Made by a program: the position numbers and the translations under genes
Shown here: positions 46,703-55,974 of the stretch, piece by piece
How the letters are laid out: each line of letters opens with the position of its first letter
Position numbering within the stretch: position 1 is the first letter of the stretch
The notes under the pieces: generated by a model
Told to the model about the DNA's origin: nothing
Seen by the model: only the letters and a program-made list of their open reading frames with translations
The model's database searches: none
Assembly (NCBI GenBank): GCA_013297755.1
Contig: JAAFIH010000002.1
Coordinates: 124,001-188,000 of the forward strand
Direction of reading: 5' to 3'
Length of the DNA: 64,000 nt
DNA from: Cytophagales bacterium
GTDB lineage: Bacteria > Bacteroidota > Bacteroidia > Cytophagales > UBA9547

Positions 46703-49700
46703 TTACATTTGTTTTATCATTTCCTCTATAAATGCGATTTCTTGGTCGGTTAGTTCGTATTTTTTATATAGTTGTTTATCTATTTCAGAGATTGATTTTG
46801 ACCAATCTATGTCTGATTCAGACGTAAAATTTTGAAGTGGAACAAATTTATAAACTTTATTTGAGGCCGATTGAGTAATTTTTATTGCAGACACTAAAAT
46901 ACGCAAAAATTTAGTTTTAATGTATTTAATGAAATTTTTAGCTTCATTTTCAGTTTCAAAAGCAGAATATAAATATGATTGCGAACAAACTGAATTTTTT
47001 GGGGCATATTCTGGATAACCTAAAACTTTAGAATCAATTCCTGAACCACCAGAACCAGTTAAAAAAACTTTGTGTTTGTCTACGTCTTCTTTATTTTTTA
47101 CAATATCAGAAATTTTAACATACTCTATTTTACGCTTACCATTTTCAATATGATATAACAATGTATTGTGTTCTTCATTACTAAAAGAATATACATCAAA
47201 AGGTGTTTTTTTACTTTCTTTTGGATTTGAAGGAATTTTAAAGGGGGTATCAGAAGAAACAATTAAATCAACTGTTTTGTATTTTTTTGAAATTCTGTTT
47301 TTTTCTAGTTTTTCAATAATAACTGATAATTTAGGATCTCTTACTAGAATTTCAAATGTATTTAAATTTATTTGACTTTCACTTATTTTGCCATTACTAT
47401 TATAAATATAATTACACAATCCATCGTAACTTTTATTAATCATTAAAATACAAGTACCACCTTTTAAATCTATTCCTGTAAACAAATCATTGCTATCACT
47501 ATAAACCTCTAATCTTTGTATTTTTATATTATTTAACATTTTATTTCTAAAATCACTAAGTAAATTTTCTCTACCAGATGTAAACCATCTTGAGGGCATA
47601 ATTAATGAATTTATTTGAGATAAATTATTTGCAATTTCGCTAAATATTTGAAAAATTGGTGCATCATTATTTCCACCTGAACCTCCCTTCAACTGATAAG
47701 GTGGATTTCCCACAATCACATCAAATTTAAGTTTCTTACCGTTTATCTTCATAGTATCTTTTTCTACATAATCATTTTCTTTGATTAAATCGTAGGATGT
47801 GTAATGTTCTTCAATAAGTTCCATATCTAATTCTAATAATTTGTACACTTTTCGGGTAAATTCGTAAGCTATTTTTGAGGTGGGTATAGAGTAAAATTTG
47901 TTGGCTATACTTTTGCCATATTTTTTGTACACGGCATACACAAATTCGCCTTGTTTGGAGGCTATATCCAATATTTTTGTGTTTTTGGTGATGGCATTGG
48001 CTGGCAAACTGTCTATGATTTTGTCGGCTACGGTATCTGGGGTTACAATTTCGGATTCTGAAAGTCGAGTAAATTTTTTCATGGCTCTACTTGCTCTTTC
48101 TATGGGTGCCAGACTGGTATCGTTTGCCAAAGAATTTATATTTTGAATTTTGTATTCTAATTTACTCAATATATAATACTGTAAATTACTTCGTAATAAT
48201 TTCAGAATTTCGATGTTGAGATCTAGGTTGGCCGCAATTCTTTTGCTTTCCTTGTCTTTTTCTATCAAATCAATAATTTCTTGCAGAGATATTATTTTGG
48301 CTTGGGTACAAAAAGCAAAAAACAATATTCTGGAATAATAACTGGCAAATTTTTTCCTCAGGCTAGCTTCGTTAGTATCATTTTCTTCTGTTTTTTGTGT
48401 TTCAATGGTAGGCTTAGTGTCTCCACCAGGTTTATCTGTTTCTGGGGGTACTGGTGGAAAATTTATTTCATCTCCATCACCTGGCTTTTGGTGTGGTTTT
48501 ATTTTAAGCCCATCGTTTGAGCCAATTTCGTTTTGCCTTTCGATTTCTTGGCGTATAGCGTCAATGTTTAAAAGCGAAAAGTCTAAAGGGATTTGTTTGG
48601 CCTCGTCTAAAACACTTCTGTTGCTAGAATATTCTCTTACAGCATTTAAAATATCGGTAGGGTTTACCTGAACCAATTTGTCTTTATTGATATGAATAAT
48701 TGGCGATACTTCTAATTCCCGATTTAATCGTTCTATCAATTTCAAATTGCCATCTTTTTCTGTATTTGCGTTATAAATCTGGGCTTTTTCCTCTTGCATG
48801 ACAAACATTCTGTTGGGGTTGAAGTCTACCAACAAAGTTTGTGGTTTCATATTAAATTTAACAACATCACCGTTTGGCTCTGTCAAAACTTTGATATATT
48901 GGTTTTGTAGCCGAAATATGGCTTGGTCGTATTCTTGTGGCGAGGCTGTGTCTTTTAGGTACAGCATGGTGTCCCATTCTGGCACTGTGCTGCCTGTAAG
49001 CATTCTATTTACGGTAAGGGTAATTGTTTTTATGTTTTCGCTTTCACACTTTTTGATTTTGGCTTGTATTGCTTGTGTATCTTTTAGGCTTTTGTCGAGT
49101 TCTACACCAGATATATTGATGATTTGGTACTGGCTGAGGTGTTTAAAACTGTTGTTTTGGATTAAATCCTGCATAGCATCACAAGAAGCCCTAAAAGGCA
49201 ACACACATACGATGTGCCTGCACATTTTGCCTTCTTTTATTTTATCATAATCCAAAAAACTAAGTATATTGGCATCTGTGGCTGTGCCATCTATTACTTT
49301 TAAAAGATCTAGTATTTCTTGTGGGTGAACAAATTTTTTATGCAGATTTTTAGCTTTATCTATGCTGATGGATTGGGGTTTCAAAAGCTCTGAAAAAGCA
49401 TAAGTGATGCCTTGTTTTTTGAGTTCCTCCATTTTTTTTTGTGAAGATTCGTTGGGGTTAAACGCAAACCTTATCATTTGAGGAAATCCATAATAGGGAT
49501 TGTCCCATTCTTTGATGTGATCTTTGTTTAGATTATCAAGATCCCATTTTTTTTGGTCTTCAGCAATGTTGGTAAATTGATAAAAGGCAATGATATCATC
49601 GTTGGTAAATTCACTATTCATCAAAATACGGTATGGCGTACCCGAGAGATGGATGCGAATTTTGGCTTTGAGTTCTTTACTAATTTCTTTGAAATCATCA

Positions 49701-50677
49701 ATAGAAATATCGTTTAATTTTAATTCGTTTATAAGGTCTTTGGCTTTTATTTTATTTTCATTCAACACTTTGCCATACTCTGAGGCTCTAGCTCCAAAAT
49801 GGGTTTCATCGATGAGCAATAGGTCAATTTTATTTTCAAATATTTCTTTATGTTTAGATTTTATAGTATCGCCTTGCAAATCTTGTAGGGTAAGAAATAT
49901 AACTATTTTTTCATTTGCTTTTTGTTTTTCAATGATGATAGCATTGTTTGAAAGCAGGCTTGAGCTATCCAAAAAACAAAAACCCTCAAATTTTTGGTGG
50001 CTTTCTACCGTTTTTTTCCATTCTTCTTTTACATCAGCTTTGGCCGAAACTACCAAAACCAACTGAGCGTTCATTTCTACGGCACAGCACATAGATGTAA
50101 ACGATTTGCCAAAACGCATCACTGCATACATCAACAAATTTGTGCGACCCTGGTGGATGGCTTTTCTAAAATTATCTACCGTTTGTTGCTGATTTGGGCG
50201 TAGAGGGTAGTTTTCGGTACGTGTATACGTATGGGTAAGAGGGATTGGGCTTTCGTCAAAACGATAATACTGGTATTTGGTATCGTTGTTTTGGTGTGCT
50301 TTTAAGATGTCTTCTATGGCAGCTTTTAGGTCATTTTCGGTTGCATTTTCAAAAAATTCGTTAGAATAATAGGGTATATTTTTTAATGCGTTTGGCTTTA
50401 ATCTACTTCTTTTTAAATCATTTTCTAAAAAAAAGTGAACAGCAAAATCTCTAAAAAAAGTTTCATTATCTACTTTTGCTATGTTTTCAAATTTTTTTTC
50501 AAGGTTAGGGAAATATTTACGCCATTCGTTTAATCTCGTTTCGATAGGTCTGTAGGTATCGCCAACTTTTAGGTAATTGGGAATTGTTTGGGTAGAAAAA
50601 GCATAAATTTGAGGTTCAACTCTACCAACGATTAAATTATTGAGAATATTTACATTTATATATCTTGAATCAGTCAT
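46703..50677 (-). CDS. Fused GIY-YIG nuclease / SF2 helicase / N6-adenine methyltransferase restriction-modification protein (1324 aa)
   Basis: Domains in order. A GIY-YIG-like nuclease (about 20-90) has IYAFS at 24-28, YLKVGDTYRP at 35-44, a following Arg helix and FFRDFAVHFF (74-83). An SF2 helicase has the Walker-A-like MRFGKSF at 187-193, the DEAH-type box LLIDETHFG at about 281-289, LSGTPYR near 345 and a C-terminal RecA lobe with LTVNRMLTGSTVPEWD. A linker follows (about 745-775, Pro/Asp-rich). The methyltransferase has motif I KILDIASKQGEF near 897 and catalytic NPPY at about 989-992. A likely target-recognition region covers 1010-1324. The upstream gene (50681-51664) ends 3 nt before it. 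The protein resembles single-chain type ISP/Eco57I-like enzymes, but with GIY-YIG in place of the usual nuclease. Confidence 0.88.
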   Translation of the reverse strand: MTDSRYINVNILNNLIVGRVEPQIYAFSTQTIPNYLKVGDTYRPIETRLNEWRKYFPNLEKKFENIAKVDNETFFRDFAVHFFLENDLKRSRLKPNALKNIPYYSNEFFENATENDLKAAIEDILKAHQNNDTKYQYYRFDESPIPLTHTYTRTENYPLRPNQQQTVDNFRKAIHQGRTNLLMYAVMRFGKSFTSMCCAVEMNAQLVLVVSAKADVKEEWKKTVESHQKFEGFCFLDSSSLLSNNAIIIEKQKANEKIVIFLTLQDLQGDTIKSKHKEIFENKIDLLLIDETHFGARASEYGKVLNENKIKAKDLINELKLNDISIDDFKEISKELKAKIRIHLSGTPYRILMNSEFTNDDIIAFYQFTNIAEDQKKWDLDNLNKDHIKEWDNPYYGFPQMIRFAFNPNESSQKKMEELKKQGITYAFSELLKPQSISIDKAKNLHKKFVHPQEILDLLKVIDGTATDANILSFLDYDKIKEGKMCRHIVCVLPFRASCDAMQDLIQNNSFKHLSQYQIINISGVELDKSLKDTQAIQAKIKKCESENIKTITLTVNRMLTGSTVPEWDTMLYLKDTASPQEYDQAIFRLQNQYIKVLTEPNGDVVKFNMKPQTLLVDFNPNRMFVMQEEKAQIYNANTEKDGNLKLIERLNRELEVSPIIHINKDKLVQVNPTDILNAVREYSSNRSVLDEAKQIPLDFSLLNIDAIRQEIERQNEIGSNDGLKIKPHQKPGDGDEINFPPVPPETDKPGGDTKPTIETQKTEENDTNEASLRKKFASYYSRILFFAFCTQAKIISLQEIIDLIEKDKESKRIAANLDLNIEILKLLRSNLQYYILSKLEYKIQNINSLANDTSLAPIERASRAMKKFTRLSESEIVTPDTVADKIIDSLPANAITKNTKILDIASKQGEFVYAVYKKYGKSIANKFYSIPTSKIAYEFTRKVYKLLELDMELIEEHYTSYDLIKENDYVEKDTMKINGKKLKFDVIVGNPPYQLKGGSGGNNDAPIFQIFSEIANNLSQINSLIMPSRWFTSGRENLLSDFRNKMLNNIKIQRLEVYSDSNDLFTGIDLKGGTCILMINKSYDGLCNYIYNSNGKISESQINLNTFEILVRDPKLSVIIEKLEKNRISKKYKTVDLIVSSDTPFKIPSNPKESKKTPFDVYSFSNEEHNTLLYHIENGKRKIEYVKISDIVKNKEDVDKHKVFLTGSGGSGIDSKVLGYPEYAPKNSVCSQSYLYSAFETENEAKNFIKYIKTKFLRILVSAIKITQSASNKVYKFVPLQNFTSESDIDWSKSISEIDKQLYKKYELTDQEIAFIEEMIKQM

Positions 50678-50680
50678 GGT

Positions 50681-51664
50681 TTATTTTTCTAAAAGAGATA
50701 TAAATTTAACTGGTTTTTGTACACTCCAATCCATGATATGGCAATAGATGCCACTATGTTTTTTTATATTGTTTTGAAAACAGCCTTCGCAAAAAGTAGA
50801 AACAGTTTTTATTTCTCCAAACAAATTTTCTTGAACTTTGGTAGTGCCAGTACAACTATTGGGTATTGTGCCTTTGAGGCCATCCATTTGCCAGATATTC
50901 CAAGAAATAATTTCTGCTATTGTTTGGATATTTTCTAAAGTAGGTTCTGTGCCAAACTTGAGGCTATAATTTTCAATAAATGTAATCAGTAGAGCCTCAC
51001 GAGCCAAAAGTAAACTATCGCCTTGCCACTCAAAACCATAAATGTTTTTATAGGCAATTTCAGTAGCATTTAACCAATGATTTAATGTGTTTACATTTTC
51101 ATTTATTACCCTTAATTTTCGATCCAAAAGACCAATTCTATCTTCTATTTTAATACTTTTGCCAGTGGTGGTATCGTATCGGCTCACAATATATGGTGCT
51201 TCGCCACAGGTTATTTCTAGGCGAGTATCCAGCACATATTCTTGCCACGTTTTGCCTTCTGGGAAAGTAATTTTTTCTCGGTTTGTTTCCCAAGATTTTG
51301 TTTTTTGGTTGATGACGATTTCTGTATTAAAAACACCCACTTTGCCAAACCAAGCATTGTCTATCAAATTATTCATATTATTGCAAATCCAAGAAGGCGT
51401 AAAAACTTCAGCCATCTCTTTGGAGCGAGCTTGTTGCAAAACTTTGTCTTTATGAACCCTGGGCATAATCACATTTCCTTTTTCGCCAGTAATGGCCTCT
51501 CTCACAATTTCGGCATTGTAAGTGTATAATTGGCCTAGATGTTTATAGTTTTCTGTGGCCCAAAAAATATTTTTTTTTGTAGTTTGGTCTTTTAAAAGAA
51601 TATCAAGAATAGTAGGATATTTCTCTATCAATTCGTTTTCTAATATGTCGATTACTACTTGCAC
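50681..51664 (-). CDS. Restriction-modification companion protein, subunit M-like (327 aa)
   Basis: GTG start at 51664; no in-frame ATG upstream before a stop. The N-terminal third is helical, then SKEMAEVFTPSWICNNM (about 92-108) resembles the motif-X region of N6-methyltransferases. LEITCGEAPYIVSRYD (about 160-175) recalls motif I, but no NPPY/DPPY motif follows, so it is probably not catalytic. The C-terminus has four Cys in CTGTTKV to CEGCFQ, possibly metal-binding. It matches proteins annotated as restriction endonuclease subunit M beside large helicase genes. First gene of the operon, likely required for DNA recognition by the 1324-aa enzyme. Confidence 0.75.
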   Translation of the reverse strand: MQVVIDILENELIEKYPTILDILLKDQTTKKNIFWATENYKHLGQLYTYNAEIVREAITGEKGNVIMPRVHKDKVLQQARSKEMAEVFTPSWICNNMNNLIDNAWFGKVGVFNTEIVINQKTKSWETNREKITFPEGKTWQEYVLDTRLEITCGEAPYIVSRYDTTTGKSIKIEDRIGLLDRKLRVINENVNTLNHWLNATEIAYKNIYGFEWQGDSLLLAREALLITFIENYSLKFGTEPTLENIQTIAEIISWNIWQMDGLKGTIPNSCTGTTKVQENLFGEIKTVSTFCEGCFQNNIKKHSGIYCHIMDWSVQKPVKFISLLEK

Positions 51665-52129
51665 TTGTGTATGAATGGTATTGGTTTATTTATTTTATAA
51701 ATGTAATAAGTTTTATCTTTTTATACGAGAATATTTCAGTTGATTTTGATTTTATCCCTTTCAACTTTAGAAATGTTGAGTTGCGAATTTAGCTTATATT
51801 TTATAATTTCTTATTTTGAATTTCAAAATTGTATTTTTGTGTTTTGTTTAATCCTTATAATTATTTAAAATTTGTTGGAGAGAAGCTAAAACTAACTCAA
51901 GGATAGTTATTTGTGATTTACTAAAAAATGTCAATGTATTATTTTTCTTGGTCTTAAAATATTTATAAGTGTCTTTATTTATTGATATTGAAAGAATATA
52001 GCATTTATATATTATATTTAAAAATAAAGTAAAATTACTTTTATTTATTTTTAATTAAATAAAATTGCTAATCACAACTTAGTTTACAATTTTTGCATTG
52101 GTTAAATTTTTATTTTATAATTAATTTTA
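51665..52129. other. Intergenic stretch between the R-M operon and the nudix gene
   Basis: AT-rich spacer between divergent operons. I see no gene, repeat or clear hairpin. Promoters for both directions must lie here but no unambiguous TAnnTTTG box was located. Confidence 0.5.
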
Positions 52130-52795
52130 ATGAAACTGTTTATAAACAACAAAAGAGTAAAATTTTTGCATGAATCCAAATCTTTGAATAATAGTAATTA
52201 TTCTAATTTTATAAACATAAAAGAAAATGTGGGTAGAGAGCCATTGATGGGCAAAGTTTTGGTGTATAAGTCTGATAATGAATCGATTAAGTCTTTTTTA
52301 AAATTATTGGAAACCCCTATTTTTTCAAACGTACATACCATTCATTTTTTGGTAGAAGATGTTAGCAAAATAGTAAAATGTATCAAAAAAGAATATAAAA
52401 TAATAAAAGCAGCTGGAGGTGTTGTTGTCAAAAACAATCAAATATTGATGATTTATAGATTAGGAAACTGGGATTTGCCAAAAGGAAAGCTCGAAAATGA
52501 AGAAAACGAAGATTTTGCTGCTCTTAGAGAGGTTTATGAAGAGTGTGGTATTGTGGCTCTAATCCAAACTAAATTATGCACCACATGGCACACTTACACT
52601 GATAAAGACAAAAAAATATTAAAAAAAACAACTTGGTATATCATGCAAAATTACGATGATACTCAAATGAAACCTCAAACTGAAGAAGGAATAGAAAAAA
52701 TTGAATGGACTGATGTAGCAGACATTGATTCTAAACTCAAAAATAGCTACCTTTCACTAAAATATGTACTGAAAAAATACAAAAAAACGATTTAA
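52130..52795 (+). CDS. Nudix hydrolase (221 aa)
   Basis: The Nudix box GKLENEENEDFAALREVYEECGI spans about 118-140 with all signature residues (G-x5-E-x7-REVYEECG). A ~95-residue N-terminal extension of unknown role precedes the fold (KAAGGVVVKNNQILMIYR at about 98). Typical of Bacteroidota nudix proteins that act on nucleotide derivatives; the exact substrate is unknown. It starts a cluster with lgt 7 nt downstream and the DUF2452 gene. Confidence 0.88.
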   Translation: MKLFINNKRVKFLHESKSLNNSNYSNFINIKENVGREPLMGKVLVYKSDNESIKSFLKLLETPIFSNVHTIHFLVEDVSKIVKCIKKEYKIIKAAGGVVVKNNQILMIYRLGNWDLPKGKLENEENEDFAALREVYEECGIVALIQTKLCTTWHTYTDKDKKILKKTTWYIMQNYDDTQMKPQTEEGIEKIEWTDVADIDSKLKNSYLSLKYVLKKYKKTI

Positions 52796-52802
52796 TTTAT
52801 AT

Positions 52803-53621
52803 ATGTTAAACTTTATTACTTGGGATGTAAACCCAGAAATAGTAAGATTGGGTACTTTTGCTATACGTTGGTATGGGGTGCTTTTTGCAGCTGGTTTTTT
52901 GATTGGCCAACAATTGATAGAATATTTTTTTAAACTTGAAAATAGAGATAAAAAAGATTTAGACAATTTATTACTATACATGGTTTTTTCTACCATTATT
53001 GGGGCTAGGCTTGGTCATTGTTTTTTTTATGAACCAGAATATTACTTGGCCAACCCTTTATCTATTTTCAAAGTTTGGGAAGGTGGCTTGGCAAGTCATG
53101 GAGCCACTGCTGGTATTTTGATAGGTATTTATATATTTTCGAGGCGTTATCAAGGCTATACTTGGCTATATTTATTGGATAGACTTGTGATTGTGATTGC
53201 TCTTGGGGGTTGTTTTATAAGACTTGGCAATTTAATGAACTCTGAAATTGTGGGCAAACCTACTGCTGCTCCTTGGGGATTTATTTTTAGTAAAAATAGC
53301 AATAGCATTACTGGTTTTGCCGAAGATTTTGCTAGGCATCCATCGCAGTTGTATGAATCTATTTTTTGCTTCTTTTTATTTTTATTATTACTTTTCTTGT
53401 ATCTCAAAATGAAAGAAGCTACGCCTTATGGTCGAATTTTTGGGTTGTTTGTAGTCTTATTATTTACCCAACGTATTTTAAATGAATTTACCAAAGAAAA
53501 TCAAGTTGATTTTGAAAATGCTCTACCCCTAAATATGGGTCAGTTGTTGAGTATACCTATGGTAATATTTGGAATTTTTGTGCTTTACAAAAGTTTTACC
53601 AAAAAGCCTTTGCAGATATAA
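52803..53621 (+). CDS. lgt: Prolipoprotein diacylglyceryl transferase (272 aa)
   Basis: Transfers diacylglycerol from phosphatidylglycerol to the lipobox Cys of prolipoproteins, in the inner membrane. Seven membrane segments. The signature RLGNLMNSEIVGKPTAAPWGF (about 140-160), the RWYGVLFAAGFLIG start region and HPSQLYE (about 179-185) are visible. The lipoprotein genes nearby (for example at 37297 and 61006) are among its likely substrates. Confidence 0.95.
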   Translation: MLNFITWDVNPEIVRLGTFAIRWYGVLFAAGFLIGQQLIEYFFKLENRDKKDLDNLLLYMVFSTIIGARLGHCFFYEPEYYLANPLSIFKVWEGGLASHGATAGILIGIYIFSRRYQGYTWLYLLDRLVIVIALGGCFIRLGNLMNSEIVGKPTAAPWGFIFSKNSNSITGFAEDFARHPSQLYESIFCFFLFLLLLFLYLKMKEATPYGRIFGLFVVLLFTQRILNEFTKENQVDFENALPLNMGQLLSIPMVIFGIFVLYKSFTKKPLQI

Positions 53622-53668
53622 ATATGCCATTTTTTAAACATTTTTTGTATTAATTTGTTATACAACCT

Positions 53669-54139
53669 ATGATAAATGAAGAAAACGAGCAGGCCATAGG
53701 GCAATTATATACTGGTATTATTGATCCCAAAAAAACGGTCGAAAATCCTGGCCTTATTGCATTTGCTCATACTGTGGGTGGTGCTATTATAAGACCAGAA
53801 GACGCAGGTAAAATCAAAAGTAAGTCTCTTACATCTATGCGCCAGCAAACAGATATGCAGATGGGACAACTCTACAAACAAATGCAACTTATTGCTGAGC
53901 AAGCCAACCATATCAAAAAAAGAGTTGAAATTTCTGAAAGAATCTATCAAACTGAAATGAAATTTGAGCCACTTATCAGTCATAGTTATTTTTTATACGA
54001 ACGAGAAGATGGTACAGACTTTATGTCTATGATTGCACCCAACGAGTGGGGGAGAAGTAAGAAATTTGCAAGGTGTATATCCAAAGTTACACTACTTGCT
54101 GACCACACTTGGGAGGTGTCTGATGTAGATTTGCAGTAA
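53669..54139 (+). CDS. DUF2452 family protein (156 aa)
   Basis: Matches the DUF2452 pattern: NPGLIAFAHTVGGAIIRPED (about 29-48), a helical middle (MRQQTDMQMGQLYKQMQLIAEQA) and FEPLISHSYFLYEREDGTDFMSMIAPNEWG (about 105-134). The family is cytoplasmic and of unknown function. It follows lgt by 47 nt and converges with the thioesterase gene. Confidence 0.85.
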   Translation: MINEENEQAIGQLYTGIIDPKKTVENPGLIAFAHTVGGAIIRPEDAGKIKSKSLTSMRQQTDMQMGQLYKQMQLIAEQANHIKKRVEISERIYQTEMKFEPLISHSYFLYEREDGTDFMSMIAPNEWGRSKKFARCISKVTLLADHTWEVSDVDLQ

Positions 54140-54141
54140 AA

Positions 54142-54567
54142 TTAGGATTTCTTTTTGTCCATTACAGCCACTGTCAGGCGACTTACACACACAAGTTCGT
54201 TTTGTTCGTTTTTAATTTTAATTTCCCAAACGTGTGTTCTTTTTCCGATATGCAGTGCTTGAGCTTTGCCATATACATAACCTGAAGTAGCACTTTTGAG
54301 ATGGTTTGCGTTTACTTCTATGCCCACAGCATATTGTTTTTCTCTATTTACACACAGATTGGAGGCCAAGCTACCCAAAGATTCGGCCAATACTACTGAG
54401 GCTCCACCATGCAAAAGTCCCAAAGGTTGCTTTGTGCGTTCATCAACAGGCATTTTTCCACATAAATAATCAGCACCTATTTCAGTATATTCTATACCCA
54501 AATGTTTAGTAATATTAATGTGAAATTGGGTATTAAGTGTATCTAAACTTATATTTTGATCAAGCAT
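54142..54567 (-). CDS. Hotdog-fold acyl-CoA thioesterase, PaaI/MenI-like (141 aa)
   Basis: Hotdog fold with the catalytic-region Glu in LGLLHGGASVVLAESLGSLAS (about 49-69, HGG then AES), and a central strand VGIEVNANHLKSAT. The family hydrolyses aryl- or acyl-CoA thioesters; DHNA-CoA thioesterase of menaquinone synthesis is a plausible alternative role. It follows the membrane-anchored receiver gene by 6 nt. Confidence 0.88.
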   Translation of the reverse strand: MLDQNISLDTLNTQFHINITKHLGIEYTEIGADYLCGKMPVDERTKQPLGLLHGGASVVLAESLGSLASNLCVNREKQYAVGIEVNANHLKSATSGYVYGKAQALHIGKRTHVWEIKIKNEQNELVCVSRLTVAVMDKKKS

Positions 54568-54573
54568 AAAAAA

Positions 54574-55053
54574 TTACTTAGCACTTGTAAAAAAATAAAA
54601 TAAGGCCACAAATAACATAGCAATAGCAAGTCCTATGTAAATAAATATTTTGTTTTTAACAAAAAATGAAATATCACCTTTTTTCTTAGCTATAATTTCA
54701 TTGATGTTTTTTAATAAATTCTGAAAAGCATTGTGTTCTTTGTTTAGATAAGCATAAACACCAGAGTTTAGGTATTGAATACAAACCGAAATATCAGACT
54801 GCCCAGAGAGTACTATAATCTCTGCTTGTTTAGATTTATCTTTAATTTTAGTAATATATTTTAGAGATTGCTCATCTTCTAAGATGTGATCCAAAATAAT
54901 AATATCGAAAGATTCGCTAGAATCTAGTTTTTCAATCAAGGACTTACATGTAGGAACACAGACGATATCAAAGTTTTCTAAATTGTTTTTGAGATACTCT
55001 GTAAGAGCAATTTCATCCACTTTATTGTCTTCTGCTAACAGAATTTTAAGCAT
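54574..55053 (-). CDS. Receiver-domain protein with C-terminal membrane anchor (159 aa)
   Basis: Residues 1-120 form a receiver domain: acidic pair EDNK (about 8-11), phospho-acceptor Asp in IIILDHILEDE (about 55), Ser in VLSGQS and Lys in LNKEHN. After a basic stretch (AKKKGD) a single hydrophobic segment (about 135-155) ends the protein. Receivers are almost always soluble, so a tail-anchored one is unusual. It could keep phosphotransfer at the membrane; this is inference. It is first in an operon with the thioesterase. Confidence 0.85.
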   Translation of the reverse strand: MLKILLAEDNKVDEIALTEYLKNNLENFDIVCVPTCKSLIEKLDSSESFDIIILDHILEDEQSLKYITKIKDKSKQAEIIVLSGQSDISVCIQYLNSGVYAYLNKEHNAFQNLLKNINEIIAKKKGDISFFVKNKIFIYIGLAIAMLFVALFYFFTSAK

Positions 55054-55160
55054 CTTTATTTAAAATTACAATCTTAAATCTAACTATTTTTACAAATATA
55101 TCATAACTAAACTAATATAGTAAAGTAAAGTTGATTTTTTTTTATTGAAATGCTATTTTT

Positions 55161-55916
55161 TTATTTTTTGATAAAATAAGGAGTAATAAATTGCATTAAT
55201 TTTCTTATAGGTTTCATCCAAAAAGTAAAAAAATAGGGCTGTATATTGTTTTCTATCCAAGCATTTTTGTCTTCATGATTGGCTTTTATTCTATTTAATA
55301 GAGTAACATTGCTTTTGCCGCCAATTTGCATTTTTACGGTTACTTTTGGCAGATATATTACTTTGCATTTTTGAATATAAAGGTACCTAAGCATTAGTTC
55401 GTAATCAGCTGCAATTTTAAATTTTGTGTTGTATAGTTGGTGGTCGAGGTAATATTTTTTAGTACAATAAAAAGTAGGGTGTGGGGGCATCCAACCAAAT
55501 TGAAATTTTGTGGCAGAAAAAGAGCCAGAAATCCAGTGTCTATAAATTTTCTCGCCATTTACATATTGCAAATCTGCATATAGTGCCTCAGGGTTGTGTA
55601 ATTCAAACATTTGATGAATATCATATAAAGCATCTTTGTAAGCAAAAACATCGTCAGCATGCAACAAACCTATAATTTGGCCATTGGCATTTCTTATTCC
55701 TTTGTTGATGGCATCATAAATGCCAGCATCTGGTTCTGATATTACTTTTGCAATTTTATTAGCATATTTTGAGATTATTTGTAAGGTATTGTCTGTAGAT
55801 TTACCATCAACTATGATATATTCAATATCTGAAAATGTTTGGCTCAAAACCGAACAAATGGTGCGTTCTATGGTTTTTTCACTATTAAAACATACAGTTA
55901 TTAAACTTATTTTCAT
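55161..55916 (-). CDS. Glycosyltransferase family 2 (251 aa)
   Basis: GT-A fold. SLITVCFNSEKTIERTICSVLSQTFSDIEYIIVDGKSTDNT (about 3-44) is the nucleotide-sugar N-terminus, with the DxD-like HADD (about 90-93). EPDAGIYDAINKGI (about 62-75) is typical of WcaA-like enzymes for surface polysaccharides. The acceptor is unknown. Single gene. Confidence 0.92.
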   Translation of the reverse strand: MKISLITVCFNSEKTIERTICSVLSQTFSDIEYIIVDGKSTDNTLQIISKYANKIAKVISEPDAGIYDAINKGIRNANGQIIGLLHADDVFAYKDALYDIHQMFELHNPEALYADLQYVNGEKIYRHWISGSFSATKFQFGWMPPHPTFYCTKKYYLDHQLYNTKFKIAADYELMLRYLYIQKCKVIYLPKVTVKMQIGGKSNVTLLNRIKANHEDKNAWIENNIQPYFFTFWMKPIRKLMQFITPYFIKK

Positions 55917-55974
55917 ATATTAATCATAATTTAAAAAAAAATATTTTAAAATAATATTACAAATAAAAGTAATA

